Assembly: GCA_020633235.1 (NCBI GenBank) | Contig: JACKEA010000004.1 | Coordinates: 806,001-870,000 of the forward strand | DNA: 64,000 nucleotides | Source of the DNA: Polyangiaceae bacterium | Lineage (GTDB): Bacteria; Myxococcota_A; Polyangia; Polyangiales; Polyangiaceae | Direction: 5' to 3' | Part shown: positions 9,061 to 16,091 of the stretch, piece by piece | Numbering within the stretch: the stretch's first letter is position 1 | Layout of the letters: each line of letters starts with the position of its first letter | Made by a program: the position numbers and the translations under genes | The notes under the pieces: generated by a model | Seen by the model: only the letters and a program-made list of their open reading frames with translations | Database searches by the model: none | Told to the model about the DNA's origin: nothing

Positions 9061-9786
9061 GTGAGCATCCCGCTCCTGCCGGAGATCCCGCCCGAGCTGG
9101 TGGTCTATGACCGCCCCTCGCCCTGTCCCTACTTGCCGGATCGCGTGGCGCGCTTGCCGCTGCGCCTGCCGGTGCGGCGGCTGAGCCCCAAGGAGCTCGA
9201 AGCGCGGCTCGCCGCTGGGGATCGCCGTCAAGGTCCGCTCTTGTATCGCACGGAGTGCCCGCGCTGCGCCGCGTGCGAGCCCATCCGCATTCCCGTCGCG
9301 GACTTCGAGCTGTCGCGCCGTCATCGTCGGGTGTTGTCGCGCGGCAACCGCGAGCTGCGCACGGAGATTGGTCGTCCGCACGTGGATGGTCGCCGCGTGT
9401 CCTTGTACAACGGGCACAAGGCCGGTCGCGGCTTGAGCGACGGCCAGGCGGCCATCGACCCTCAAGGCTACGAGGACTTCCTCGTGGACACCTGCTGCGA
9501 CACCTTCGAGCTGCGCTACTTCCTCGGGGAAGAGCTGGTGGGCGTTGCCATCACGGACCGCAGCGATCAGGGATTGTCCGCGGTGTACTGCTACTACGAC
9601 CCCGCGCACGCATCGCTCAGCATCGGCACTTACTCGATCTTGAAACAGCTCGAGCTGTGTCGCGAGCGCGCGCTGCCCTATCTCTATCTCGGCCTCTACA
9701 TCGCCGACAGCCCGCACATGGTCTACAAGGGACAGTTCCGCCCTCACGAGCGCCTCTTGGAAGGCCGCTGGAAGCGCTTTTCCTGA
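9061..9786 (+). CDS. bpt: Aspartate/glutamate leucyltransferase (Bpt/Ate family)
   Basis: A 241-residue protein of the arginyl/leucyl-tRNA-protein transferase family, which adds a destabilising residue to N-terminal Asp/Glu for N-end-rule degradation by ClpAP. Diagnostic pieces: YLPDRVARLP near the start, YRTECPRCAACEPIRIPV (the CxxC conserved region), LSRGNREL, and the C-terminal GTYSILKQLELC, YLYLGLYI and MVYKGQFRPHE. The start is GTG 9061, 20 bases after the deaminase stop, so it may be read through from the nucleoside operon. Bacterial members this short are normally leucyltransferases (EC 2.3.2.29). Confidence 0.93.
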   Translation: MSIPLLPEIPPELVVYDRPSPCPYLPDRVARLPLRLPVRRLSPKELEARLAAGDRRQGPLLYRTECPRCAACEPIRIPVADFELSRRHRRVLSRGNRELRTEIGRPHVDGRRVSLYNGHKAGRGLSDGQAAIDPQGYEDFLVDTCCDTFELRYFLGEELVGVAITDRSDQGLSAVYCYYDPAHASLSIGTYSILKQLELCRERALPYLYLGLYIADSPHMVYKGQFRPHERLLEGRWKRFS

Positions 9787-9795
9787 GATTCTGTT

Positions 9796-9833
9796 GTCGG
9801 TCCGCCGCGGTTACCGCGCTTCACCAACACATG
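9796..9833 (+). repeat. Divergent copy of the dispersed intergenic motif, with a small hairpin
   Basis: Ten bases after the bpt stop, TTGTCGGTCCGCCGCGG resembles the reverse orientation of the motif seen at 29037. It includes a perfect stem, CGCGG (9806-9810) and CCGCG (9814-9818), with loop TTA. It lies between two convergent genes and may also end transcription. Confidence 0.45.
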
Positions 9834-10405
9834 CGCGGCAAAGGGGACTCCTTCTTGCGATCGAGGCACTGGGTGATGCCGATCGAGAGCGAGACCTCGT
9901 GGGAACGGTCGGGATCCCAGTCGCTGCCCACGTGATAGACGTAGCGCGGCGTGAACACGAAGCCCCACTCGCCGTCGAACAGCACGGGCATCGAGACCTC
10001 GGGTCCGATGGGTAGCGTGGTGTCCGACCCTAGCGCGCTCCAGCTGTGGTCCACGCCGATGTACGCTCGGGGGACCACGGTGAGGCCGTCCGATTTGGGT
10101 TTCGTGGCGGGATAGCCCGCGGACACGGCGCCGCGCACCGCATGCAGCTTGGGCTGGGGGCCACCAGAGTGCGAGGTGTAGCTGACCTCTTCCGCGAGCA
10201 CCATGCCGTCCAACGCCAAGCTCACCCCGCCGCCCGGGCTCTGGCGGTAGGACGCCACGCCCGAGAGCGTGGTGTAGCAGCCCGTGGTTCCGCTGAGGGC
10301 GACGGCGAAGAGGACTGGGCGGAGCGTCGTGGAGGCGATGCCATAGGGTACATCAGAGACGACGCGGAGGGGACGCGCGCGACGGGCATCGCGCCGGACC
10401 GACAT
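9821..10405 (-). CDS. Predicted lipoprotein of unknown function
   Basis: A 194-residue protein with an Arg-rich start, a hydrophobic stretch (LRPVLFAVALSG) and lipobox-like SGTTGC, so it is probably a lipid-anchored envelope protein. The mature part is beta-rich with alternating polar and apolar residues, ending in PRYVYHVGSDWDPDRSHEVS and a Cys pair, as in small outer-membrane-associated proteins. No family recognised. The only in-frame ATG (10405) lies inside a copy of the dispersed motif (10378-10404), which gives an unusually long n-region of about 28 residues. The start is therefore doubtful. Confidence 0.65.
   Translation of the reverse strand: MSVRRDARRARPLRVVSDVPYGIASTTLRPVLFAVALSGTTGCYTTLSGVASYRQSPGGGVSLALDGMVLAEEVSYTSHSGGPQPKLHAVRGAVSAGYPATKPKSDGLTVVPRAYIGVDHSWSALGSDTTLPIGPEVSMPVLFDGEWGFVFTPRYVYHVGSDWDPDRSHEVSLSIGITQCLDRKKESPLPRMCW
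10378..10404 (+). repeat. Copy of the dispersed intergenic motif
   Basis: Contains GGGCATCGCGCCGGACC followed by GACA, matching the motif copies at 28679, 29037, 33714, 44891 and 59961. It fills most of the gap between two minus-strand lipoprotein genes and overlaps the predicted start of one of them. Confidence 0.7.
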
Positions 10406-10421
10406 GCTCTCGGAAGTCGAG

Positions 10422-11606
10422 TCAGTAGCCGTACAGCAGCTTCTGTCCGTTCCACACGGGCACCACGTCCGCCGGGTCCCCCGTGTCGTATCGGTTCTTG
10501 TCCGTGCCGGTGGCGGTGATGTTCGCGACGGCGAGGTGACCGGGGTAGAGGATCATGCGCGCCTTGGCGGGAAGGTCGCGGGTGAAGCGATTGCGAAGGA
10601 TGGCGAGCCCCGAGATTGGCGTCATGGAGGATTTGACGTTGAGGATCGAGCCGGCGCTCGCGTCCTCGATGTAGAAACAGTTGTCCGTGAGCTCGGGGGG
10701 CGCGTCGTAGGTGCCGTTGTCCTGCGTGACCAGCACGGCGGAGGTGTGCCCGGCGTGCAGGCTGTTGCCGATGATGCTCACGGAGGTCAGGTTGCCTTCC
10801 ACCTGGATGCAGTCGTTGTGTGAGCCGTCGGCATGCGAGGTGTCGGGCGGGTTGTCGTAGTGCACGAGGCCGTGGATGAAGTTGCCCTTGGCGATGGCGA
10901 ACGAGCGCTGATTGACACCGGCCATCGAGATGCCATCGACAGTGCCGGAAATGTCGTTGCGCGACGCCGTGAATCCGGAGCCCTGGATGCCGTAGCCCTG
11001 GTAAAAGGATCGGTTGGCGGCGGGTACCTCGATGCGGTTGTGCTCGATGCTCACACCCGTGGCACCACTGGTCGCAACGAAGATTCCGCGGATGTCCGTC
11101 GTGGAAGCGGGCATGCGGATGACGCAATCGCGAACGACGACGTTCGGCGCCTTCACCACGATGCGTCCGTCGAGCAGCCGGCGTTCGTAGATCTGTCCGG
11201 GCGTAGCAAGGGTGATGACGCCGGAGTCGGGAGTCAGCTCGTTCAGAGCGACTCGAGGGCCTGTGAGGGCCGCCGTGGGGCAGGTCTTGCCGAGCACGAA
11301 GGGATCGCCACCGCCGCCTGCGCCGCCTGCGCCGCCCGCGCCGCCTCCGCCGCCCGCGCCGCCTGCGCCGCCTGCGCCGCCTCCGTCGGCCGTGCCGGCC
11401 GTGCCTCCGCCGCCGCCGGAACCGCCACCGCCGTTGCCAGCGGTTCCGCTGCCGCCAGCGGTTCCGCCGCTTCCGCCGGTTCCCGAAGAGCCGCCGCTAG
11501 CGCCCGCGTTCCCGCCGCTCGCGCTTCCCGCGTCCGCCGTCGGCGCGACGGCTTCGTCGTTCGAGCCACACGCCACACACAATAGAGCCGCTGCCAGCCA
11601 TCGCAT
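10422..11606 (-). CDS. Right-handed beta-helix lipoprotein with Gly-rich linker
   Basis: A 394-residue predicted lipoprotein: MRWLAAALLCVAC gives a signal with lipobox LCVAC. Residues about 25-105 are a low-complexity Gly/Ala/Ser linker (GGAGGAGG type), coded by a GCC/GCT-rich repeat at 11300-11530. The rest looks like a parallel beta-helix: IVVKAPNVVVRDCVIRM, GVSIEHNRIEV, FTASRNDISG, FAIAKGNFIHG, SVSIIGNSLHAG and LAILRNRFTRD are successive rungs. Beta-helix proteins often bind or cut polysaccharides, but no catalytic set is recognised. The His/Asp-rich part DTSHADGSHND could bind a ligand. ATG 11606 was chosen for the lipobox. Confidence 0.8.
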   Translation of the reverse strand: MRWLAAALLCVACGSNDEAVAPTADAGSASGGNAGASGGSSGTGGSGGTAGGSGTAGNGGGGSGGGGGTAGTADGGGAGGAGGAGGGGGAGGAGGAGGGGDPFVLGKTCPTAALTGPRVALNELTPDSGVITLATPGQIYERRLLDGRIVVKAPNVVVRDCVIRMPASTTDIRGIFVATSGATGVSIEHNRIEVPAANRSFYQGYGIQGSGFTASRNDISGTVDGISMAGVNQRSFAIAKGNFIHGLVHYDNPPDTSHADGSHNDCIQVEGNLTSVSIIGNSLHAGHTSAVLVTQDNGTYDAPPELTDNCFYIEDASAGSILNVKSSMTPISGLAILRNRFTRDLPAKARMILYPGHLAVANITATGTDKNRYDTGDPADVVPVWNGQKLLYGY

Positions 11607-11668
11607 GACGACAATGTGTCTGCTGCTCCCGTCGCAGGGAAGTCCAACGAGCGCTGCAGCCCGAGAAA

Positions 11669-12940
11669 TTAGGTCGTGTAATGTCGCGCGTGCTCCGCGA
11701 GGCCGCCGACGACGGAATGGAACGTGCGGTGGAGCACGACCGAATCGCCGAAACGCGCGCGGAGCTCCTGGCGCAAAGCGGCGAGCTGGGCGGTGCCGCC
11801 GGTGAGGCACACGCGCTCCACCTGGGTGCTGGAGACCCCAGCTCGCGCCAGGGTGTCGTCCATGCAGCCCACGATGCGTTGCACGACGTCGGCGCTCATA
11901 GTGGACAGCTCGTCTTGGCTCACGGTGTCGGTCACGTCGGCGTCAGGGTAGCGAAACTCGAAGGGCGCTTCGCCCGCGTCGGAGAGCGCGATCTTGGTCT
12001 GCTCGATGGCGCGGAAGATGGCGTAGCCCAGGCGATCTTCGCCCACGCAGATCAAGCGCTCCACGGCCTCGCGATCGGTCTCGGTCTCGCAGCCGTAGCG
12101 CACGCGGTCGAGGAGCTCCACGATGTCCTTGCGCTCGAGCAGCGCGGCGTCCGCGGGGGAGCACAAGGCTTCCACCAAGGGGCGGGGCATGGTCAAGAGG
12201 CTGTTGCCCAGCGGCACGCGGTAGCGAACGTTGGCGCCAAAGTGCGCGGCGATCTTGCCGCGCATCATGGCGCCGTCCACGGCGTCGCCGGCGGTGCTCA
12301 CCCCACCGATGGCCAGCACGTCGCTCGGATCGTAGCCGTCGGGCCGGAGGCGGAGCACCGTGAAGTCCGAGGTGCCGGCGCCCAGATCCACGACCAGAGT
12401 CAGCTCTGGACCGTGTAGCGTGTGGCGGAAGTCCCGCGCGGCGGCCAGGGGCTCGGGGTACAGCTCGATGTCCTCGTAGCCGGCGATGCGTGCCGCCGCC
12501 GTCAGGCGCTCGGTGGCCGTCGCCTCCGCTTCGTCGTCCTCCGAGAAGCGCGCCGGGCGCCCCAGAACCACACGGCGTACGTCCGCGCCCGTGTGCCGAT
12601 TGGCGCGGGTGCGCATCTCGCGGAGGAACACGCCGATCAGATCTTCGATGCCCATCAGCGTGCGATGGATGCGTGTGCCCCGGAAGCCGACGTCCGGCAG
12701 GTACTTCTTCACGGAGCGGAGCAGCCGACCGTGGGCGCCGGCACGAGAATACTCGCGGATGGCGTCGGCACCGAAGGACCAGCCGTCGTCCGGGGTGAAG
12801 AAGAGCACGCTCTTCAGCACGCTCGGGGTGTCGCTGTCGGGGGACAGCTCGGAGAGCTCACTCGTGCCGTCTGCCCGAACCACGGCCAGGAGCGAGTTGC
12901 TGGTGCCGAAATCTACGGCGTGGAGCACGGCGTTGGACAT
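11669..12940 (-). CDS. Hsp70-like ATPase domain protein (YegD/DnaK family), no substrate-binding domain
   Basis: A 423-residue actin/Hsp70-fold ATPase. Motifs: phosphate-1 HAVDFGTSNSLLAV at the start, phosphate-2 LVVDLGAGTSDFTVLR, connect/adenosine motif VCLTGGTAQLAAL near the end, and the central ERLICVGEDRLGYAIFRAIE helix region. The length covers only the nucleotide-binding domain; the beta-sandwich peptide-binding domain of DnaK is missing, as in YegD-type proteins. It acts in the cytoplasm. ATG 12940 (MSNAVLHAVDFG) fits the fold; an upstream extension to 13036 is possible but unlikely. It is not next to dnaJ or grpE. Confidence 0.85.
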   Translation of the reverse strand: MSNAVLHAVDFGTSNSLLAVVRADGTSELSELSPDSDTPSVLKSVLFFTPDDGWSFGADAIREYSRAGAHGRLLRSVKKYLPDVGFRGTRIHRTLMGIEDLIGVFLREMRTRANRHTGADVRRVVLGRPARFSEDDEAEATATERLTAAARIAGYEDIELYPEPLAAARDFRHTLHGPELTLVVDLGAGTSDFTVLRLRPDGYDPSDVLAIGGVSTAGDAVDGAMMRGKIAAHFGANVRYRVPLGNSLLTMPRPLVEALCSPADAALLERKDIVELLDRVRYGCETETDREAVERLICVGEDRLGYAIFRAIEQTKIALSDAGEAPFEFRYPDADVTDTVSQDELSTMSADVVQRIVGCMDDTLARAGVSSTQVERVCLTGGTAQLAALRQELRARFGDSVVLHRTFHSVVGGLAEHARHYTT

Positions 12941-13048
12941 GCCTGGATTCAGCGCTTCGCGGACCCCATTTACAATCTGCCCCAAATGCGGTGAAGCTAT
13001 CAGAGGCGTTTGTAAGACGCGGAATATCGAGCGCATCCCCGCCCGGGA

Positions 13049-13663
13049 TTAGCGGGCAGACTTCCACGCCACAGCGCGTTTCTCGAAGCGAAGATAGCTG
13101 GGCCGCTTGCGAAGAGCACCCATCGCGTGCGGAGCGCTGAGCAGCTCGATGGCCATCTCGATACGGGTCGAGACCGGTGGCATCGGCTTGCCGAAGAAGC
13201 GGGTCTTGAGCGCCCGTCGATCGAACGCTCTCTCCGGTTCTCTTGGGAACTCGTCTCCGCGAACGCACAAGAGCCAAGTCTCCACGACTTGAACTGGGAC
13301 AACGACGCAAGTCATTCCGCCGAGGGTCGACCATCGCGCCGGAATTGACGCCGTCAGCCAGCACTCCCTGCAGCGTACGTCGTCGTCGATGTCGAAGGGT
13401 GCGGGCGCGTGTCCCTCGTCGTGTTCTGGTCGTCGCTTCGCGCCGCCGTCGTTGTCGACCGCCAGCACTGCGTGGCGAATGCCCACCCGCGCCGCCGTCG
13501 CGAGGAACGCCGGGGCGAGCTTGACCACGGAGCGATTGCCGGTGAACGAGTAGTCACCCACCCAGCGCTCCACTGGTTGCGCCAGGATCTTCTCGAGCAG
13601 AAAGCGGTAGATCTCGCCGTCGTAGAGATCGTACTCGCTCGCGATGGCGACTCGTAGAGTCAA
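13049..13663 (-). CDS. TOPRIM-like putative nuclease, partner of the adjacent ATPase
   Basis: A 204-residue cytoplasmic protein. Features suggesting a TOPRIM-type metal site: an early acidic residue after the first strand (RVAIASE10, with E17 following), and AVLAVD70-N-D72-GG after a second strand. The later VQVVETWLL resembles the QxxExWLLAD motif of DUF4276-type TOPRIM proteins that pair with AAA ATPases. A CREC pair sits mid-protein. Its ATG overlaps the stop of the upstream ATPase gene (ATGA), so both are co-translated. I infer the effector half of a two-gene defence-type module like PARIS (AriA/AriB) or split OLD. The family assignment is by motif only. Confidence 0.65.
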   Translation of the reverse strand: MTLRVAIASEYDLYDGEIYRFLLEKILAQPVERWVGDYSFTGNRSVVKLAPAFLATAARVGIRHAVLAVDNDGGAKRRPEHDEGHAPAPFDIDDDVRCRECWLTASIPARWSTLGGMTCVVVPVQVVETWLLCVRGDEFPREPERAFDRRALKTRFFGKPMPPVSTRIEMAIELLSAPHAMGALRKRPSYLRFEKRAVAWKSAR

Positions 13664-14787
13664 AAATTCGCTGCTTCGTTGAACGCGCCGTTCGCCAGCA
13701 GCTCACCGGGATCGGCCCGTGAAAGCGATTCTGCGAGGTCTTCGGCGTCCGAGAGCCGCCGGATCTTCGTTCCATCGGCCGCGCGATGGAGCAGCAATAC
13801 CGAGTCCGGCTCGTCTCGGAACAGATTCAAGAGGGCGGGGGAGTGCGACGCCATGATGAACTGCGTGCGTCGCTCCCTCACCAGGGTTCGGAGCAGGTCC
13901 ACGAAGTCGGCAAGACGCCGTGGGTGTATTCCGCGCTCCGGCTCCTCGATGAGCACGAGCGCGCCCTCCGGGGCGGATAGCGCGTGAGCAACGAGACCGG
14001 CGAACACCAGAACGCCGTCTGAAACCTGAGTCGAGTCGAAGCGCTCACCGTCGCGTTGCTTGAAGAGGAGCCTGACCTGACCGTTCTCTGCGGGCTGGGC
14101 CAGGACTTGACTCATCTCTGGAAGACACTTCTGGATGATCTCGTCGAACTGCGCCATGCGCTCGGGGAACTCCATGCGCCAACCGGCGACGACGGCGGCG
14201 AGATTCGAACCGTCCTCCGCCAGGTCGACACTCTGTTGAGTGAAAGACCGCTGGCGTAGACTCGTGACACTCAAGTGCACCACGCGCGCGCTCAACGCGG
14301 GGAGGATGAGCTGACGGACTGCGTGCATGGACTTACTCTCGTGCCTCCTTGTCACGGCGTAGGCGGCGAGGCTGCGCTCGGGGCTGAGCATGGTCCCGTC
14401 GATATCTGCCGAGCCCGGCTTGCCGGGCCAGACATTCTTGAGTGCTTCCGCTCCGTCGACAGCCACCCGCTCTGTCCATCCGCCGGCGGGTTGCGCCCTC
14501 AAAGTCCAGGATGCCTTCCGCGGCTGAGCTTCCGCGGGAGACAATCTGACACAGGCGTCCCACTCGACCCGCAGCGATCCGTCTCCGGTTGCCGGTCGAT
14601 GGAAGTCCGACGCCGATACCCCGCCTTCTCCTCGCACCACGTCGACGAAGCTGAGGAAGTTCGACTTGCCGGAGTTGTTGGCGCCGACCAGAACCGTGAT
14701 CGCCTCGAGCGGGGCGGCTTGGAGCGTTCCAAAGCTCTTGAAGTTCTGGAGCCGGACTTCCGTGATCATTGGCGGATCATAGCGCAC
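13660..14787 (-). CDS. AAA/ABC-type ATPase of the OLD/RloA/AriA class
   Basis: A 375-residue ATPase of the AAA_15/AAA_21 class. Walker A is GANNSGKS (residues 35-42) after the opening strand TEVRLQNFKSF. An ABC-signature-like region is QVSDGVLVFAGLVAHAL; Walker B is ALVLIEEPERGIHPRR; the switch His lies in MASHSPALLN. There is no TOPRIM domain in this chain; that role may be played by the overlapping downstream gene. Such ATPases sense invaders in PARIS, OLD and related systems. GTG 14787 has AGGGG at good spacing; ATG 14769 (MITEVRLQNF) is the alternative. One sampled line inside the pair (13081-13140) is 63% GC against 72% at 12061-12120, a hint of transfer. Confidence 0.85.
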   Translation of the reverse strand: MRYDPPMITEVRLQNFKSFGTLQAAPLEAITVLVGANNSGKSNFLSFVDVVRGEGGVSASDFHRPATGDGSLRVEWDACVRLSPAEAQPRKASWTLRAQPAGGWTERVAVDGAEALKNVWPGKPGSADIDGTMLSPERSLAAYAVTRRHESKSMHAVRQLILPALSARVVHLSVTSLRQRSFTQQSVDLAEDGSNLAAVVAGWRMEFPERMAQFDEIIQKCLPEMSQVLAQPAENGQVRLLFKQRDGERFDSTQVSDGVLVFAGLVAHALSAPEGALVLIEEPERGIHPRRLADFVDLLRTLVRERRTQFIMASHSPALLNLFRDEPDSVLLLHRAADGTKIRRLSDAEDLAESLSRADPGELLANGAFNEAANF

Positions 14788-14824
14788 TCCCCGCGCCCCT
14801 CGCGAAGCGTAGGGCGCGTCGCGT

Positions 14825-14850
14825 GGTTCCGCGCCGAACCAACCAACAAA
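14825..14850 (+). repeat. Copy of the dispersed intergenic motif
   Basis: GGTTCCGCGCCGAACCAACC followed by AACAAA, in the gap between the transporter gene (stop at 14855) and the ATPase start. The left half matches the variant copies at 21971 and 53048; the right half matches the main form. Confidence 0.6.
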
Positions 14851-14854
14851 TGCC

Positions 14855-16087
14855 CTAAGACGCCCGCGGGATGGGGGCGCGACGGAAGGTGGGCGCCAGG
14901 CTCACGGCGGCAAACACGCTGAGGGCGACGAACACCCAGAACAGCGACTGCCAGCCCCAATGCGCGCTGACCCAGGGGACGGCAAGGCCTTGCAGTACGG
15001 CGCCGACGGAGCCCATTCCGTTCACGAAACCCGTGGCCATGGCTGCGGCGTGCGGTCCGCCGGCGTCTTGAGCGGCGGCACCGGAGATGAGCGCGTCGGG
15101 GCCGAACAGCGCGGCGCCGATGAGCGCCAGGCCGATCACGTTGGAGAGCGTGCTGTGGGCGTCGAGGCGCGTGTACAGGAGCACCGCTGCAGCCAGGGCG
15201 ACGAGTGAGCCGCTGGCGAGCAGTGAGCGTGAGAAGTGGCGCAGGCGATCCGATGCGACACCAATGACAATCACGCCCACCACGCCGCCCACCTCGAAGG
15301 CTGTGGACACGTAGCCCGCATCTTCTTCACCGAAGCCGCGCGCTTTGGCCAGGAAGAACGGCAGCCAGAACAAGAGCGCGTAGCGGATGAACTTGATGGC
15401 GAAATAGCTGGTGCCGTAGCACCAGAGCACGGAGTTTCGGAGCACGGCGCGTTGGGCTGCCTGGCGCTCTCTGAGGGTAGGGGCGTCGGGGGGCTTGTCG
15501 GAGGTGGATTCTCCGTCGTGCGAAGGGCCGGCCTTCAAGAACCACAAGATGGCGAGGGCCACGATCACGATCCAGACGGCGGGGCCGAAGAAGCTCCAGC
15601 GCCAGCCGTAGAGACCGAGAAGCCGTGCAGCCAGGGCCGTGGCTGCGATGCCGCCCACCTGGTAGCAGGTGGCCCAGAACGCCATCACCGAGCCGCGGTT
15701 GCGCGGCGTGGTCCACTCCGCCATCGCGCGAGTGGTGCCCGGCCAGCCCGTGGATTGGGCGAAGCCGTTGATGCAAAACAGGATCGCGAAGAAGGCGGCG
15801 GTGCTCGACGCCCCGAAGGCGGCGCAGCACGCGGCGGACAGCAGCATGCCCCAGCCGATGAGCCGCCGCGCACCGATGCGATCCCCGAGGTAGCCGCTGG
15901 CAAACTGGCCGATGGAGTAGGCGACGAGATAGGCGGTGTCGATGGCGCCCAGGGTCGCAGTGGAGACTCCGAGCTGCTCTTGGATCGACTTCTTGGCGAC
16001 GGAGAAGCCCTTGCGACCGGTGTAATAGGTGGCGTAGGCGAGCCAGGTCAGCCCCCACGCGATGTTGCGATCCCGCCGTTCGGACAC
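14855..16087 (-). CDS. MFS transporter, organophosphate:phosphate antiporter-like (GlpT/UhpT group)
   Basis: A 410-residue inner-membrane protein with about 12 hydrophobic segments and a charged central loop (about residues 185-215). YYTGRKGFSVAKKSIQEQLG in helix 1 and GYLGDRIGARRLIGWGM between helices 2 and 3 are typical of the OPA family (GlpT, UhpT, UhpC), which exchanges glycerol-3-phosphate or sugar phosphates for phosphate. INGFAQSTGWPGTTRAMAEW in helix 4 is also a family mark. The start lies four bases after the stop of the APC permease gene, so the two are likely cotranscribed. The actual substrate cannot be told from sequence. Confidence 0.85.
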   Translation of the reverse strand: MSERRDRNIAWGLTWLAYATYYTGRKGFSVAKKSIQEQLGVSTATLGAIDTAYLVAYSIGQFASGYLGDRIGARRLIGWGMLLSAACCAAFGASSTAAFFAILFCINGFAQSTGWPGTTRAMAEWTTPRNRGSVMAFWATCYQVGGIAATALAARLLGLYGWRWSFFGPAVWIVIVALAILWFLKAGPSHDGESTSDKPPDAPTLRERQAAQRAVLRNSVLWCYGTSYFAIKFIRYALLFWLPFFLAKARGFGEEDAGYVSTAFEVGGVVGVIVIGVASDRLRHFSRSLLASGSLVALAAAVLLYTRLDAHSTLSNVIGLALIGAALFGPDALISGAAAQDAGGPHAAAMATGFVNGMGSVGAVLQGLAVPWVSAHWGWQSLFWVFVALSVFAAVSLAPTFRRAPIPRAS

Positions 16088-16091
16088 GGCG

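Noticed and set aside
11300..11530. GCC-rich simple repeat, considered as a regulatory or phase-variable tract
   Set aside because: It encodes the Gly/Ala linker of a lipoprotein and its units are not perfectly uniform.
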